Shown here in pieces: positions 62,725 through 64,000 of a DNA stretch of 64,000 bases. The translations under genes were made by a program, and so were the position numbers. The notes under the pieces are model-generated. The model did no database searches and had not been told where the DNA came from. It was given only the letters and a program-made list of their open reading frames with translations. Source of the stretch: Laguncularia racemosa (lineage: Eukaryota; Streptophyta; Magnoliopsida; Myrtales; Combretaceae). The number at the start of each line of letters is the position of its first letter. The first letter of the stretch is position 1. The stretch is from NCBI GenBank assembly GCA_037954665.1, contig JBBMOL010000298.1:496001-560000 (forward strand). Reading direction: 5' to 3'.

Positions 62725-64000
62725 ATGATGAACGAGAGAAACTCTGCCTTATCCGAAGTCACGTCACTCCCAGCCCCTATCAAAACCAGCCATGGAGGAA
62801 CTGAAAATGCATCTCTTCTCATCACTGGACACAAACTCAATGGTCACAACTTTCTCCAATGGTCCCAATCTGTGATGATGTTCATCTGTGGAAGAGGAAA
62901 AGATGAATATCTCACTGGAGAAGGTGTCATTCCAGAGAAAAATGATCCACAATTCAAGACATAGCACACTGAGAATCACTTAGTGATGTCTTGGTTGATA
63001 AACTCCATGAATAATGAGATAGGTGAGAATTTTCTCCTATATAAGACAGCAAAGGAAATGTGGGATGCAATTAGGGAGACGTATTCCAGTTCTGAAAACA
63101 CCTCAGAACTTTTTGAGGTTAAAGCCAAGCTGCATGATCTTCGACAAGGAGAGTTTACGGTTACTCAATATTTCAATACCCTTACTCGCTATTGGCAACA
63201 TCTTGACTTGTTTGAAGTCCACACGTGGAAGTGCCCCGAAGACACAGCTTTATACAAAAAGATAGTAGAACAAAAACGAACCTTCAAATTCCTTCTTGGT
63301 CTCAACAAAAATCTGGATGAAGTCAGAGGCAGAATTATGGGAACCAAGCCTTTTCCTAGCATCCGAGAAGCCTTTTCTGAAGTTAGACGTGAAGAAAGCA
63401 GAAGGAAGGTTATGATGGGATCACAAAATTCCACTCCAACCTTTGAAGGTTCTGCCCTTGCAACACGAGGACCACCACCGAACAACAATGACAACCGGCA
63501 AAGGAAAGGGAGACCTTGGTGTGATCACTGTCGTAAACCTGGCCATCTTAGGGAAACCTGCTGGAAAATCCATGGGAAACCGGCTGATTAGAAGGCATCA
63601 CGAGCAACCAATGCTAACATTGCAGCATCCTCAGATGACAACACAACTTCAACCTCAAACGGGTTAAGTCCCTTCACCAAAGAGCAATTGGAAGTTCTGC
63701 AGAAACTATTCAATCAAAACACGGTCTCGCAGCCTCAATCCAACACTTCTGGGTCTGGAACCAGCTTGTTAGCACAGCAAGGTAATTCCTCGTTGGCTCT
63801 TATGGTTGACAAATGGCACACAAAACCGTGGATTGTTGATTCTGGAGCTTCAGATCACATGACAGGAGATGCAACAATATTTTACAAGTACAGTCCATCC
63901 AATAGCAACTCCACAGTCCGAATAGCTGATGGTTCACTATCAAAAGTTGAGGGAATTGGTTCAGTCAAGATTAATAAGAATCTGACTTTAAATTCTGTTC
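62725..64000 (+). pseudogene. copia gag-protease, one frame with two amber codons, partial
   Basis: ATG at 62725; LITGHKLNGHNFLQWSQSV (gag N-terminus), TVTQYFNTLTRYWQHLDLFE, NLDEVRGRIMGTKPFPSIRE, then zinc knuckle CDHCRKPGHLRETC (complete C-C-H-C) followed by WKIHGKP. Protease box WIVDSGASDHMTGD is intact at about 63830-63870. Only two stops interrupt the frame (62962-62964 and 63589-63591), both TAG where the family has tryptophan, that is TGG changed by a single G to A. The frame is otherwise open to 64000; pol lies beyond. Confidence 0.9.

Larger units (their letters stand above)
62230..64000 (+). mobile_element. Ty1/copia element, inner and nearly intact, runs off the right edge
   Basis: LTR 62230-62445 (216 bp, TGTAGATAAA to TCTCTTCA), PBS TGGTATCAGAGCC at 62446, gag and protease in one frame to the edge. 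The preceding 5 bases TAGTA (62225-62229) would be the target duplication. It is inserted in the gag of another copia, so it is younger. It belongs to the same family as the minus copia at 52106-57962. Confidence 0.9.

Noticed and set aside
1..64000. CRISPR arrays, bacterial operons, riboswitches or plasmid origins
   Set aside because: Spliced host exons, plant LTR elements and composition show nuclear plant DNA. The regular repeats found are retroelement tail repeats or minisatellites without spacers.

Overview
The window is nuclear DNA from a flowering plant, most likely a woody eudicot. It is AT-rich, has canonical GT-AG introns, and is dominated by plant retroelement lineages (Ty3/gypsy Tat/Ogre, Ty1/copia, L1-type LINEs) plus hAT and PIF/Harbinger-like DNA elements. 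Very long introns filled with LINEs are a known habit of grapevine, so a Vitis-like genome is a fair guess, but that is inference.

One host gene was recognised: EXECUTER 1 (EX1), a chloroplast singlet-oxygen signalling protein, on the minus strand. Seven exons (20103-20195, 20284-20376, 20483-20557, 37828-37997, 38185-38308, 38438-39163, 60866-60947) join in frame and give about 450 C-terminal residues, including the stop codon and the conserved DUF3506 tryptophan. Two introns are about 17.3 kb and 21.7 kb. The 5' exons lie beyond the right edge, so the gene spans more than 41 kb.

Layout. 1-502: flank without a recognisable gene. 503-13984: one complete but dead Tat/Ogre-type gypsy element with 1.9-kb LTRs, TATGG target duplication, tRNA-Arg primer site, an extra ORF with a plant-mobile-domain-like region before gag, dual RNase H, and a tandem-repeat 3' tail. 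13985-20102: downstream flank of EX1 with a PIF/Harbinger-like element (14639-15971), a hAT-type MITE (16557-17189) and a 3 x 42 bp repeat. 20103-20557: last three EX1 exons. 20558-37827: giant intron 1, holding a 5'-truncated LINE, a LINE nested inside another LINE, a copia fragment, a gypsy fragment, and a copia inside a further LINE. 37828-39163: three middle EX1 exons. 39164-60865: giant intron 2, a Russian-doll LINE (about 39.8-59.1 kb) carrying a copia fragment, a full-length LINE with target duplications, and a minus-strand copia that itself carries a GC-rich hAT element; then a direct duplication at 59.57-60.19 kb. 60866-60947: EX1 exon. 60948-64000: the next intron, with a short SINE-like element and two nested copia elements, the inner one nearly intact and running off the window.

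Apart from EX1 every coding stretch belongs to a mobile element, and nearly all are broken by stops and frameshifts. Insertion order can be read from target duplications and from which element interrupts which.
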